DNA from: Dehalococcoidia bacterium
Lineage (GTDB): Bacteria > Chloroflexota > Dehalococcoidia > Dehalococcoidales > Fen-1064
Reading direction: 5' to 3'
Assembly: GCA_003153075.1 (NCBI GenBank)
Contig: PMBW01000129.1
Coordinates: forward strand, 5,881-15,823
Length of the DNA: 9,943 nt
Below are positions 1 to 7,197 of this stretch, one piece after another (within the stretch, counting starts at the first letter, position 1; each line of letters opens with the position of its first letter). The notes under the pieces were generated by a model. The model did no database searches, had not been told where the DNA came from, and was given only the letters and a program-made list of their open reading frames with translations. The translations under genes were made by a program, and so were the position numbers.

Positions 1-1179
1 CAGGTAGTTCGCGGAGAAGGTATCGCCGGACCAGAATACGTCTAGCGCTTGCTGTCCGCAGGCGCGGCTGTAAAGCAAAAACGAATAGAAATTGGGGTCT
101 AGCAGGAGCGGTTTATCCAGGCGAATTAAACGCACTCCCATGGAAGTAAGCATGCCGGTAAAGTTGGCCATCCGTACCGAACGGGCGTGACGGATAAAAG
201 CATTCATGTGCTGCGCAGTGACCAGAGCATCGACAACATTCACGATCATTTTTTCCGTGCGGCTGACGTGCGGCAGACGGGAAAGCCCCCACTCGTCGAC
301 TGCGATGCTGATATCATGTTTGATGCCGCGTTCCAGACTAACCGAGCGTATCAGTCCTTCATAAGCGGTCAGCCGTTCGTTAAAGTTCGCGCCGAATGCC
401 ATGTAGGTTTCAAACGGGTCGTTGAATTTGGGATGAGCATAACGGTGCAGCGCCATATAATCGATCAGATGGCCGGCCTGTTCCAGCGTCAATTGCGTCC
501 TTTCGACCCATTCTGTTTTGTAATTTAGAAAGGCAGGATGGTCTTCCCAGAGCGATACCGCGGCAGCGACCAGTTTAATATCGGGATCTACGCGTTTCAT
601 TAACTTGCCGAATTCGGTCACTGCCCGCGCGTATTCCTGCGGACTTTTATAACCGATCTGCCACGGGCCGTCGACTTCATTGCCGATACCCCAGTATTTA
701 ATGCGGTGCGGTTCTTCAAACCCGTTTTGACGGCGGAGCGCAGCCAGCGCGGAATTGCCGGTGCCGTTACAGTATTCAACCCAATCGGCGGCTTCCCGCA
801 TATCGCCGTCACCGCAATTTACGCAAAAATACGGTTGGATGTTCATTATCCGGCAAAACCGGATGAATTCATCAGTGCCGAAATGGTTCGAGACAATTGA
901 GTTCCAGGCGAGGTCGTGTTTCGCCGGGCGGTTTACTACCGGCCCGATCGCGTCCATCCAGCGGTACCCCGAAGCCAGATTGCCGCCGGGAAAACGCATA
1001 TTGGGGAGTTTCATCCGCTGCAGTTGCGCCAGCACATCGGTACGCATGCCGTGTTTATCAGCATGGGGGGATTGGGGATAATAGATACCACCATAGGCCA
1101 GGTTCTCCAGGTAGCCGCCGAAAATATTACGGTCGATGTCACTGACAACGCGTTCCAGGTCAATTTTAATTTTATTCAT
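1..1179 (-). CDS. GH51 alpha-L-arabinofuranosidase (3' end outside window)
   Basis: I translated the minus strand from the ATG at 1179; the frame stays open for 393 codons to the window edge, so the C-terminal part (usually another 100 or so residues) is missing. Family motifs follow in order: GGYLENLAYGGIY (21-33), MRFPGGNLASGYRW (61-74), VEYCN (134-138), WGIGNEVDGPWQIG (163-176), ALHRYAH (243-249), VDEWG (294-298), DALVTAQHMNAFIRHA (317-332). In retaining GH51 enzymes the Glu of the GNE motif is the acid/base (E168 here) and the Glu of DEWG is the nucleophile (E296); both are present. There is no signal peptide, so the enzyme should act in the cytoplasm, releasing terminal arabinofuranose from imported oligosaccharides. 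A GAGGAG ribosome site lies 7 nt before the start (1187-1192). It lies 87 nt after a leaderless binding-protein gene with no terminator between, suggesting co-transcription. The symbol abfA would fit, but the substrate is not proven. Confidence 0.92.
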   Translation of the reverse strand, partial: MNKIKIDLERVVSDIDRNIFGGYLENLAYGGIYYPQSPHADKHGMRTDVLAQLQRMKLPNMRFPGGNLASGYRWMDAIGPVVNRPAKHDLAWNSIVSNHFGTDEFIRFCRIMNIQPYFCVNCGDGDMREAADWVEYCNGTGNSALAALRRQNGFEEPHRIKYWGIGNEVDGPWQIGYKSPQEYARAVTEFGKLMKRVDPDIKLVAAAVSLWEDHPAFLNYKTEWVERTQLTLEQAGHLIDYMALHRYAHPKFNDPFETYMAFGANFNERLTAYEGLIRSVSLERGIKHDISIAVDEWGLSRLPHVSRTEKMIVNVVDALVTAQHMNAFIRHARSVRMANFTGMLTSMGVRLIRLDKPLLLDPNFYSFLLYSRACGQQALDVFWSGDTFSANYL

Positions 1180-1218
1180 CAGCAGACTCCTCGATTCTCA
1201 ATTTCTCTTATATTTCCT

Positions 1219-1232
1219 TGAGGTACACCTCA
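1219..1232. repeat. short palindrome between binding protein and GH51 genes
   Basis: TGAGGTACACCTCA has two perfect 6-bp arms around AC. It sits in the 87-nt gap between the binding-protein stop and the GH51 start. It could be a small operator or an mRNA hairpin (5-bp stem, 4-nt loop). No U-run follows on either strand, so it is not an intrinsic terminator. It may also be chance. Confidence 0.3.
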
Positions 1233-1266
1233 CTGACCCTGCCGTCGAGCGAAAGGGAATCAACGA

Positions 1267-2952
1267 TTAGTGCCCCATGGACTTTTTCAATTTCCGGTCA
1301 ACCCAGAACCGCGCCGCGTAAAAGCTTAACATGCTGGGACCGCCGGTGCCCATCCAGATCGAATGACCCTGACCGTGGAATCCCTTCAGCCATGGTTGAC
1401 ATAATGAGTACTGTATCGGTATCAACAGCGATACAGCGTAATGCTGGCGGGCCACGTGTTCATTGGCTTCTTTTAAGACCTGTTTCAGTTCATCTTCAGT
1501 TGCTGCTGCCGTGGCCCTGGGGTAAAACGCGTCAAAAACAGGGTCGGCTACCATCATATGGTTGGCGGAATAACCGGTGCGGAAGCGGGTGATTGCCCGT
1601 AACGGCGCGTAGGTATGACCGAGCGGACCGTAAGGACGGTAGATCAACTGGTCGTGTTTTTTCTCAATTTCGACGTAATGCACCCATTCGGCCACACCCA
1701 GGACACGGATTTCCATATCGATGCCAACTGCGGCAAAATAGCCTTTGACGATCTGCAGCAGCTCCATGTCTCCATCTGCTGCCGCGACGACGTTGGTTTT
1801 AAATCCGTTGGGGTAGCCTGCTTCAGCCAGTAATTGTTTGGCCCTGGCCGGATTATAGGCGTATTCGTCCTTTAATTCCTGCGGCCAGATCTCGTAGGGG
1901 AAACCCCAGCCTTTTACATCCCGATTGGTTAATGTGGAAGGGTACGGCTCGGCAGTGCCGCCATAGTGCGATTCGGCGATGAAAGGCAGGTCGATAGCCA
2001 TCTGCAGCGCTTTACGTACCCTGATGTCATTGTAGGGCGCTTTGTCGTATCTCGGCTGTAATGTCACGGTCGGTCCACCGGTATTCCGGATCTGCTCGAT
2101 CTCCGGGTTGGTTTTCTTGATTGCCAGCGCTTGCCGGAAGGAAACCCCGCTCATGACATCCACTTTACCGGCGCGCATCGCCTCGACGGCTTCTGCTTCG
2201 TCCGGGATGATCAGGTATTTCAGTCCATCAATATACGGCAACTTGTTCCGGGGATGGCGCTCATCATACGCCCAGTAGTCCGGATTTCTAACCAGAGAAA
2301 GGTGGCTGTCGGACACATAATTCTTCAAGATAAACGGGCCGGTGCCGACGGCATTGTGCCAGTCCCGCATGTCACCGTATTTTTTCACCACATCCGGATT
2401 TTCCAGACACTGTGCCAGACTGACGTTGTGCAGTGTTTCCATGATGAACTCAGGATTGGGAGTTTTGAATTTGAAAACCACCGTGTATTTATCCGGTGCG
2501 GTCATCGATATCAATTCCTTGAGCCGGACATCCGTGTCGCGGTAGGGGCTGGGTTTGGTGAAGCCGCCGCCCAAACCATAAAAACGGTGATAATGGAACA
2601 GCACATCGTCGGAGGTAAACTCGCGACCGTTGGACGGGGGTAAATTCTGGTATCGCACTCCTTTGCGCAGGTGAATTATGTGGGTAGTTGGATCCGGAAA
2701 CTCCCAGCTTTCTGCCAGGTTACCCTTCTGGTAACGGGAGGGGTGCCAGGCCAGGTTGTAATTCCACTCTTCGGGGTTCATTAACCAGTCGTCGGCAACC
2801 AGCCTTTCCAGCCAGGCGCCGTAGATATTTGTCAATCCTTCCATGAAATAGGGGTCGAAGTTAATAATGTTACGGCTGGCGCGCACCACCATTTCATCGC
2901 CGTATTGCGGTTCTCCGAGTTTATCCCACCATTGGCCGGTTTGTTCTTGCAA
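1267..2952 (-). CDS. Family-5 ABC substrate-binding protein without signal peptide
   Basis: A 561-residue SBP_bac_5 (DppA/OppA-like) protein, intact across the fold: FTSDDVLFHYHR, AVGTGPFILKNY, LSLVRNPDYW, PYNDIRVRKALQMAID, YAYNPARAKQLLAEAGYPNGF and the final RFWVDRKLKKSMGH match its two paralogs to the right (3126-4976, 5265-7112). Such proteins normally capture peptides or oligosaccharides outside the membrane and deliver them to an ABC permease. Here translation starts at TTG 2952 with MQEQTGQWWDKLG, the point where the paralogs' mature domain begins. The signal, lipobox and Thr-rich tether (about 60 residues) are absent. An AAAGGAG site 7 nt upstream supports the TTG, and an in-frame TAA at 2965-2967 excludes a longer form. 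It also lacks three cysteines shared by the exported copies. It is the most diverged of the three. It may be cytoplasmic, or a copy that lost its leader. It is probably co-transcribed with the GH51 gene. Confidence 0.88.
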   Translation of the reverse strand: MQEQTGQWWDKLGEPQYGDEMVVRASRNIINFDPYFMEGLTNIYGAWLERLVADDWLMNPEEWNYNLAWHPSRYQKGNLAESWEFPDPTTHIIHLRKGVRYQNLPPSNGREFTSDDVLFHYHRFYGLGGGFTKPSPYRDTDVRLKELISMTAPDKYTVVFKFKTPNPEFIMETLHNVSLAQCLENPDVVKKYGDMRDWHNAVGTGPFILKNYVSDSHLSLVRNPDYWAYDERHPRNKLPYIDGLKYLIIPDEAEAVEAMRAGKVDVMSGVSFRQALAIKKTNPEIEQIRNTGGPTVTLQPRYDKAPYNDIRVRKALQMAIDLPFIAESHYGGTAEPYPSTLTNRDVKGWGFPYEIWPQELKDEYAYNPARAKQLLAEAGYPNGFKTNVVAAADGDMELLQIVKGYFAAVGIDMEIRVLGVAEWVHYVEIEKKHDQLIYRPYGPLGHTYAPLRAITRFRTGYSANHMMVADPVFDAFYPRATAAATEDELKQVLKEANEHVARQHYAVSLLIPIQYSLCQPWLKGFHGQGHSIWMGTGGPSMLSFYAARFWVDRKLKKSMGH

Positions 2953-2959
2953 TGTATTT

Positions 2960-2966
2960 CTCCTTT
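2960..2966 (-). promoter_or_regulatory. Ribosome binding site fixing the TTG start
   Basis: On the minus strand AAAGGAG ends 7 nt before TTG 2952, an ideal spacing. It overlaps the in-frame stop at 2965-2967, so the binding protein cannot begin further upstream with a signal peptide. Confidence 0.75.
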
Positions 2967-2997
2967 ACGCTATTTTCTAAGCCGGTAATTACTTTAC

Positions 2998-3026
2998 ATA
3001 ATAGTTATAAATGCCCGCGTTCTTAA
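2998..3026 (-). promoter_or_regulatory. Candidate promoter of the leaderless binding protein
   Basis: On the minus strand TTAAGA (3021-3026, 4/6 to the -35 consensus) and TATTAT (2998-3003, 5/6 to the -10 consensus) are 17 nt apart. They lie between the upstream gene's terminator and the start codon. The region is AT-rich, so a chance match is possible. Confidence 0.4.
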
Positions 3027-3065
3027 TTGAAAATATCTTACCATAAAAGCAGAAAAAGTTAACTG

Positions 3066-3099
3066 AAAAAAGGAGAGCGCCTGTTTACAGGCGCTCTCC
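3066..3099 (-). terminator. Intrinsic terminator after second binding-protein gene
   Basis: A perfect 12-bp stem (3072-3083 with 3088-3099, GGAGAGCGCCTG) and TTTA loop on the plus strand are followed on the minus strand by six Ts (plus A run 3066-3071). It begins 26 nt beyond the stop of the 3126-4976 gene, so it should end that transcript before the leaderless paralog. Confidence 0.93.
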
Positions 3100-3125
3100 C
3101 CGACGAAAACGATGAACCCTATTAA

Positions 3126-4976
3126 TTAATGTCCGAGGCTTTTCTTCACCTTCTGGTCTACCCAGAACCGCGGCAAATAATGGGAAAGATAGCAGGAACC
3201 GGCGGTTTCGGCGCCAAATTGCCCGATATATCCCTTAAACCACGGTTGCGTGAAACCAAAGGTATTCGGCTGTACCATCGATATCGCGAAATGCTGTTGC
3301 GCGACGTATTTGTTGGCGTCGATCACGATTTGATTCACCTGATCTACGGTGGTAGCGCCCATTGCCTTGGCATAGAAAGCATCAAAAACCGGATCGGCGA
3401 CGCGTGAGAAGTTTCCGCCAAACCCGGTCAAGTCCCGCGTCAACAGTTTGAGCGGGGTATTGATATTACCGAGCGTGCCCGCGCCTTCACGGAAAGCCAT
3501 CCCGTCATTCTTTTTTGTAGCGACAACAAAAACCGTCCAGGATGCGGAATCCATCGGCCGTATCTCCATGTCAACACCGATTGCCATGAAATACGACTTT
3601 ACAATTTGCAACAGATCCGCCCCGCCGGCGGTGTCAGCGACGACATTGGTCTTGAAACCGTTGGGGAAACCGGCGTCAGCCAGTAATTGTTTGGCTAAAG
3701 TCGGATTGTAGGCATATTCATCCTTGAGCGATTGCGGCCATTGGTCGTACGGCCATGCCCATCCTTTCATGAAACTGGAAGCTAACGATTGCGGATATGG
3801 GTCGGCGGTGCCGAGGAAGTAGTTCTTTGCAATAGAAGGTAAGTCAAGGGCTAACTGTAATGCTTTTCGCACCTTAATATCACTGAACGGTTTCATGTCA
3901 TTACGCGGTTCCAGTGTTTCGCAGGCTGACATGACATTGGTAAACTGAACCAGTTCAGGGTTCGATTTCTGTATTGATTGTGAGTCTGTAAGCGCGAGGA
4001 GTTCAATACAATCAAGTTTACCGGTGCGCATTGCCGAAAGCGCAGTAGCATTATCCGTGATCACCAGATATTTAATTGTATCGATGTAGGGCAGCTGATT
4101 TTGCGGATAGCGTTCGTCGTAACCCCAGTAACCGGGATTTTTCACCAGTGTCGCTGATGCCCCGGAAACAAAATCCTTTAATATGTATGGGCCTGTGCCG
4201 ATGGCGCGATGCCAATCCTGTACGTCCCCCCATTGTTTGACCGCTTCGGGACATTCGATGCTTTGCGTGCAAATCATGCGTTGCAGGTTCTCCATAGTGG
4301 CTTCCGGGTTTGGTGTTTTGGTTTTAAAGGCTACGGTATATTTGTCCGTAGCGGTAACCGATACCAGATCGGTATTTTGGGTCATGTCGGATAACGGGTC
4401 AACAACATATGTCCCGTACCCGCCTTGCCGCTGATAGTGGGCAACGACATCATCCGCAATGAATTCACGTCCGTTGGCGGGCGGCAGGTTCTGCCAGTGG
4501 ATGCCCTGGCGAAGATGGATTACATACGTATTGACATCAGGGAATTCCCAACTGGCCGCAAGTTGGCCATTCATATACTGGGTGGGATGATAACCGATTT
4601 TAAAATCGAATACTGCCGGGTCTACCGTCCAATCGTCGGTGTGGATCGGTTCCAGCCAGGCGGTATATACCCCGTTTAAGTTCCCTTGATAATAAGGATC
4701 GAAATTGACGATATCTTTGTTTGACCGCAGGTTTAGCTCTCCGCCGTATTGCGGTACCCCCAGTTTATCCCACCAGTTTGCTTTGGCAATAGGAGTTGTT
4801 GTAGTAGTTGTTGTTTTGGACGGTTGCACAGTTGTTGTTGACGTAGTTGTTTTAGTAGTGGCAGGGTTGGCGGTACTTGTTGTGGTAGTGGTCGTGGTTG
4901 AACTAGTGCAAGAAGCTAAAACCAGTGATGTCAGGATGAGACAGGTTAGCGCTGTCCAGATGGCTCCTCTTTTCAT
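3126..4976 (-). CDS. Family-5 ABC substrate-binding lipoprotein
   Basis: A 616-residue SBP_bac_5 protein. Residues 1-22 are a lipoprotein signal (MKRG, then a hydrophobic stretch) ending in lipobox LASC with lipid-modified Cys23. A Thr/Ser-rich tether spans about 24-61. The binding domain starts near ANWWDKLGVPQYGGE and runs to RFWVDQKVKKSLGH. Family segments: FIADDVVAHYQRQGGYG (172-188), AIGTGPYILKDF (258-269), ASATLVKNPGYW (273-284), PFSDIKVRKALQLALD (363-378), YAYNPTLAKQLLADAGFPNGF (421-441). Mature cysteines are C236, C242, C323, C352 and C595. It should sit on the outer face of the membrane and feed a peptide/oligosaccharide ABC importer, but no permease or ATPase gene is nearby and the ligand is unknown. 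The closest relative is the gene at 5265-7112. Its own promoter candidate and a strong terminator make it a single-gene transcript. The start ATG follows an A-run and GGGGG, a G-rich but non-canonical ribosome site. Confidence 0.95.
   Translation of the reverse strand: MKRGAIWTALTCLILTSLVLASCTSSTTTTTTTSTANPATTKTTTSTTTVQPSKTTTTTTTPIAKANWWDKLGVPQYGGELNLRSNKDIVNFDPYYQGNLNGVYTAWLEPIHTDDWTVDPAVFDFKIGYHPTQYMNGQLAASWEFPDVNTYVIHLRQGIHWQNLPPANGREFIADDVVAHYQRQGGYGTYVVDPLSDMTQNTDLVSVTATDKYTVAFKTKTPNPEATMENLQRMICTQSIECPEAVKQWGDVQDWHRAIGTGPYILKDFVSGASATLVKNPGYWGYDERYPQNQLPYIDTIKYLVITDNATALSAMRTGKLDCIELLALTDSQSIQKSNPELVQFTNVMSACETLEPRNDMKPFSDIKVRKALQLALDLPSIAKNYFLGTADPYPQSLASSFMKGWAWPYDQWPQSLKDEYAYNPTLAKQLLADAGFPNGFKTNVVADTAGGADLLQIVKSYFMAIGVDMEIRPMDSASWTVFVVATKKNDGMAFREGAGTLGNINTPLKLLTRDLTGFGGNFSRVADPVFDAFYAKAMGATTVDQVNQIVIDANKYVAQQHFAISMVQPNTFGFTQPWFKGYIGQFGAETAGSCYLSHYLPRFWVDQKVKKSLGH
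4794..4907 (-). repeat. Thr-codon low-complexity tract (lipoprotein tether)
   Basis: It encodes residues 24-61 of the lipoprotein, almost all Thr/Ser with interspersed Pro, Ala and Lys. Several different Thr codons are mixed, so this is not a simple single-triplet expansion. It probably forms a flexible, possibly O-glycosylated, tether between the lipid anchor and binding domain. On the opposite strand it reads as a meaningless Val-rich frame. Confidence 0.85.
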
Positions 4977-5045
4977 TTATCCCCCTTTTTTTAGTAAAAC
5001 GCTATCACGAAATGATACAAAGGTAAAGATTTACCCATTTGGTTT

Positions 5046-5074
5046 ATTTTGCACGTTATAAACGGTCTTGTCAA
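5046..5074 (-). promoter_or_regulatory. Promoter of second binding-protein gene
   Basis: On the minus strand a perfect -35 TTGACA (5069-5074) is followed after exactly 17 nt by CAAAAT (5046-5051, 4/6 to TATAAT). The predicted start lies about 60 nt before the ATG at 4976. I saw nothing else in the 240-nt gap 4977-5208. Confidence 0.6.
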
Positions 5075-5208
5075 CCGAGTCCGGATGTTTGTTGAAAGGC
5101 ATCATGCAAACGAAATGAAAAGAAGGTACAAACTCTCTCCGGTATTTTTCAACTGCGCAATATCCCTTATAATTGCGACCGAACGAGAAGTCAACTAACC
5201 GTAAAAAC

Positions 5209-5249
5209 AAAAAAGGAGTGCGACTATTGTCAGTCGCACTCCTTTTTTT
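5209..5249 (-). terminator. Intrinsic terminator after first binding-protein gene
   Basis: A perfect 11-bp stem (5215-5225 GGAGTGCGACT with 5232-5242), loop ATTGTC, is followed on the minus strand by six Ts (plus A run 5209-5214). The plus strand also has seven Ts (5243-5249), so the hairpin could work both ways. It lies just beyond the stop at 5265. Confidence 0.93.
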
Positions 5250-5264
5250 AAACAGAAATTTGTG

Positions 5265-7112
5265 CTAGTGCCCCAGGCTCTTCTTCACACCCTGGTCGAT
5301 CCAGAAGCGTGCCAGGTAATTAGCCAGATAAGGCGAACCGGCTTGCTCGGCGCCGTATTGACCGGTGTAGCCTTTAAACCACGGTTGGGTAAATCCAAAA
5401 GTATTCGGCTGTACCATTGAAATCGCAAAATGATGGCGTGCGACGTACTCGTTGGCGTCTCTAACCGCCTGTTTAACCTGGTCGACGGTAGTGGCAGCCA
5501 TTCCTTTCGGATAGAAGGTATCAAAGACAGGGTCGCTGACGCGCGAGAAGTTCCCCACGAAACCGGTCATATCCCGCTGCATTAACCTGATGGGCGCGTT
5601 AATATTGCCCAGCGTGCCTGAACCCTCACGGAAAGCTAACGCGTCGTTGGCTTTTTTCGCTACTACCGTGGCAGTCCAGGATGCGGAATCCATCGGACGG
5701 ATTTCCATATCGATACCGACGGCCATGAAATAGGACTTTACTATTTGCAGTAAATCCCCGCCTCCTGCTGCATCGGCAACGACATCCGTTTTAAAGCCGC
5801 TGGGGAAGCCCGCTTCTGCCAGTAATTGCTTGGCCTTGGTCGGGTTGTAGGCGTATTCGTCTTTCAGATCTTGCGGCCAATCCTGATACGGCCATGACCA
5901 CCCCGCCAGGAAGCTGGAGGTTAAGGTTTGCGGATACGGTTCGGCAGTACCGAGGAAGAAGGAATTAGCAATGGCCGGCAGGTCTAATGACAGCTGCATT
6001 GCCTGGCGCACCCTGATATCGTTGAAAGGCTTCAGATCGTTACGAGGTTCGATCGTTTCGCAGGCTCCCATGACTGTGCTGAATCGTGCCATTTCCGGAT
6101 TGGTTTTTTGTACTGCCTGGGCATCGGTCAATGAAAGGTTCTCGATACAATCAATTTTCCCGGTGCGCATAGCGGCCAGTGCCGTCGCATTGTCCGGGAT
6201 GATCAGGTATTTGACCGAATCCATGTACGGCAGCTGATTTTGTGGATAACGCTCGTCATATGCCCAATAACCGGGATTTTTCACCAGTGTTGCGGAAGCG
6301 CCGGAAACAAAATCTTTTAAGATAAACGGGCCCGTACCGATCGCATGATGCCAGTCATTCAAGTCTCCCCAAAGTTTGACAGCTTCCGGGCATTCGATGC
6401 ATTTAGTGCTGGCAAGACCCTGGATATTCTCCATCGTCATCTCAGGGTTAGGGGTTTTCCACTTAAAAACAACAGTGTACTTATCCGGAGCGGTGACTGA
6501 TACCAGGTCGACATTTTGGGTGATGTCCGAATTCGGGTCGACGGTAAAACCGCCGTAGCCGCCCTGCCGCTGATAGTGGGCCACCACATCGTCCGCAATA
6601 AACTCACGTCCATTGGCGGGCGTCAGGTTCTGCCAGTGGATGCCCTTACGCAGATGGGTAACGTAGGTAGTAGTATCGGTAAATTCCCAGCTTTCTGCCA
6701 GCGCGCCTTTGACAAACTGGCTGGGGTGGTAACTTAATTTAAAACTGAAAACTGCAGGGTCCAGGGTCCAGTCATCGGCGTGGATTGGTTCCATGTAAGC
6801 GGAATACACGGAAACCAGTTGCTGTTGTAAATAGGGGTCAAAATTTGTGATGTCACGGTTGGAGCGTAAAGTTAATGCTCCGCCATACTGCGGCACACCC
6901 AGGCTGTCCCACCAGTTACCCTTTGCGGTGGCAGTGGTCGTGGTTTTACTGGTTGGCGGTACAGCGGTGGTAGTGGTTGTCGTAGTCGTTTTAGTAGTAG
7001 AAGCAGGGCTGGTCGTGCTGGTAGTGGTTGTCGTAGTTGAAGTGGTGCAGGAAGCGAAAACCACAGAAATCAGTATCAGACAGGTAAGTATCATCCATGC
7101 TTGTCTTTTCAT
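5265..7112 (-). CDS. Family-5 ABC substrate-binding lipoprotein (close paralog)
   Basis: A 615-residue SBP_bac_5 lipoprotein. I take ATG 7112 (MKRQAWMILT) rather than an upstream ATG at 7160: AGGAGG lies 4 nt before 7112, and the N-terminus then matches the paralog at 3126-4976. The lipobox is FASC with Cys22, the Thr-rich tether spans 23-63, and the domain starts at GNWWDSLGVPQYGG. Shared segments include FIADDVVAHYQRQGGYG, AIGTGPFILKDFVSGASA, VKNPGYWAYDERYPQNQ, VRQAMQLSLDLP and the final RFWIDQGVKKSLGH. Mature Cys: 238, 241, 322, 351; the last three align with C242, C323 and C352 of the paralog. Similarity is also visible at DNA level, so this is a tandem duplication. Predicted role is an outer-face ligand receptor for an ABC importer encoded elsewhere; peptide or oligosaccharide cannot be told apart. 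It is the first gene of the leftward array. Confidence 0.95.
   Translation of the reverse strand: MKRQAWMILTCLILISVVFASCTTSTTTTTTSTTSPASTTKTTTTTTTTAVPPTSKTTTTATAKGNWWDSLGVPQYGGALTLRSNRDITNFDPYLQQQLVSVYSAYMEPIHADDWTLDPAVFSFKLSYHPSQFVKGALAESWEFTDTTTYVTHLRKGIHWQNLTPANGREFIADDVVAHYQRQGGYGGFTVDPNSDITQNVDLVSVTAPDKYTVVFKWKTPNPEMTMENIQGLASTKCIECPEAVKLWGDLNDWHHAIGTGPFILKDFVSGASATLVKNPGYWAYDERYPQNQLPYMDSVKYLIIPDNATALAAMRTGKIDCIENLSLTDAQAVQKTNPEMARFSTVMGACETIEPRNDLKPFNDIRVRQAMQLSLDLPAIANSFFLGTAEPYPQTLTSSFLAGWSWPYQDWPQDLKDEYAYNPTKAKQLLAEAGFPSGFKTDVVADAAGGGDLLQIVKSYFMAVGIDMEIRPMDSASWTATVVAKKANDALAFREGSGTLGNINAPIRLMQRDMTGFVGNFSRVSDPVFDTFYPKGMAATTVDQVKQAVRDANEYVARHHFAISMVQPNTFGFTQPWFKGYTGQYGAEQAGSPYLANYLARFWIDQGVKKSLGH
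6924..7046 (-). repeat. Thr-codon low-complexity tract (lipoprotein tether)
   Basis: It encodes residues 23-63 of the lipoprotein, mostly Thr with Ser, Pro, Ala and Lys, directly after the lipid-modified Cys22. Length and composition resemble the tether of the neighbouring paralog, but the order of residues differs. This segment diverges faster than the binding domain. Confidence 0.85.
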
Positions 7113-7116
7113 TAAT

Positions 7117-7122
7117 CCTCCT
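7117..7122 (-). promoter_or_regulatory. Ribosome binding site deciding the ATG 7112 start
   Basis: AGGAGG on the minus strand is preceded by a run of As and followed by ATTA and the ATG. The neighbouring paralog has the same layout (A-run, G-rich site, ATAA, ATGAAA), so the leader was probably duplicated with the gene. It rules against the upstream ATG at 7160. Confidence 0.75.
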
Positions 7123-7155
7123 TTTTTTTTGCAAAAGACATCCTGATAATTGACT

Positions 7156-7184
7156 ATCATATCACGTTTGGAATATTCTTAGAA
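7156..7184 (-). promoter_or_regulatory. Candidate promoter of first binding-protein gene
   Basis: On the minus strand TATGAT (7156-7161, 5/6 to the -10 consensus) lies 17 nt after TTCTAA (7179-7184, 3/6). The -35 is weak and lies inside a 15-nt palindrome (7173-7187), which would fit a regulated promoter. Transcription would start about 35-40 nt before the ATG at 7112. Confidence 0.35.
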
Positions 7185-7187
7185 TAT
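7173..7187. promoter_or_regulatory. 15-nt palindrome, possible operator
   Basis: ATATTCTTAGAATAT has two perfect 7-bp arms around one central base. It overlaps the weak -35 of the binding-protein promoter candidate and lies just downstream of the structured RNA candidate. It could be a regulator site, but AT-rich palindromes of this size also arise by chance. Confidence 0.35.
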
Positions 7188-7197
7188 GCGTTGATAG

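Noticed and set aside
187..1221. Several plus-strand frames across 187-1221
   Set aside because: They are shadows of the GH51 gene, which reads uninterrupted on the minus strand with both catalytic Glu motifs.
2131..2643. 170-codon plus-strand frame
   Set aside because: It lies wholly antisense to the leaderless binding protein, whose frame has clear family motifs. The equivalent antisense frames over the paralogs are not conserved as one protein.
2967..3060. Remnant signal peptide upstream of the leaderless binding protein in another frame
   Set aside because: The minus-strand ATG frame in this gap gives a short peptide (MVRYFQLRTRAFITIM then stop) with no lipobox or Thr tether, so no broken leader is visible.
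4705..5061. Val-rich plus-strand reading frame, and a similar one at 6847-7146
   Set aside because: They are the reverse complement of the Thr-codon tethers (Thr codons read as GTN Val codons). They have no ribosome site and no family resemblance.
4788..7050. Thr-codon tracts as CRISPR or microsatellite arrays
   Set aside because: There is no regular repeat/spacer layout and the codons are mixed. The tracts are in-frame protein tethers.
7113..7160. Upstream ATG at 7160 extending the first lipoprotein by 16 residues
   Set aside because: The extension would put a polar, lysine-rich stretch before the lipoprotein signal and would include the AGGAGG site as codons. ATG 7112 matches the paralog.
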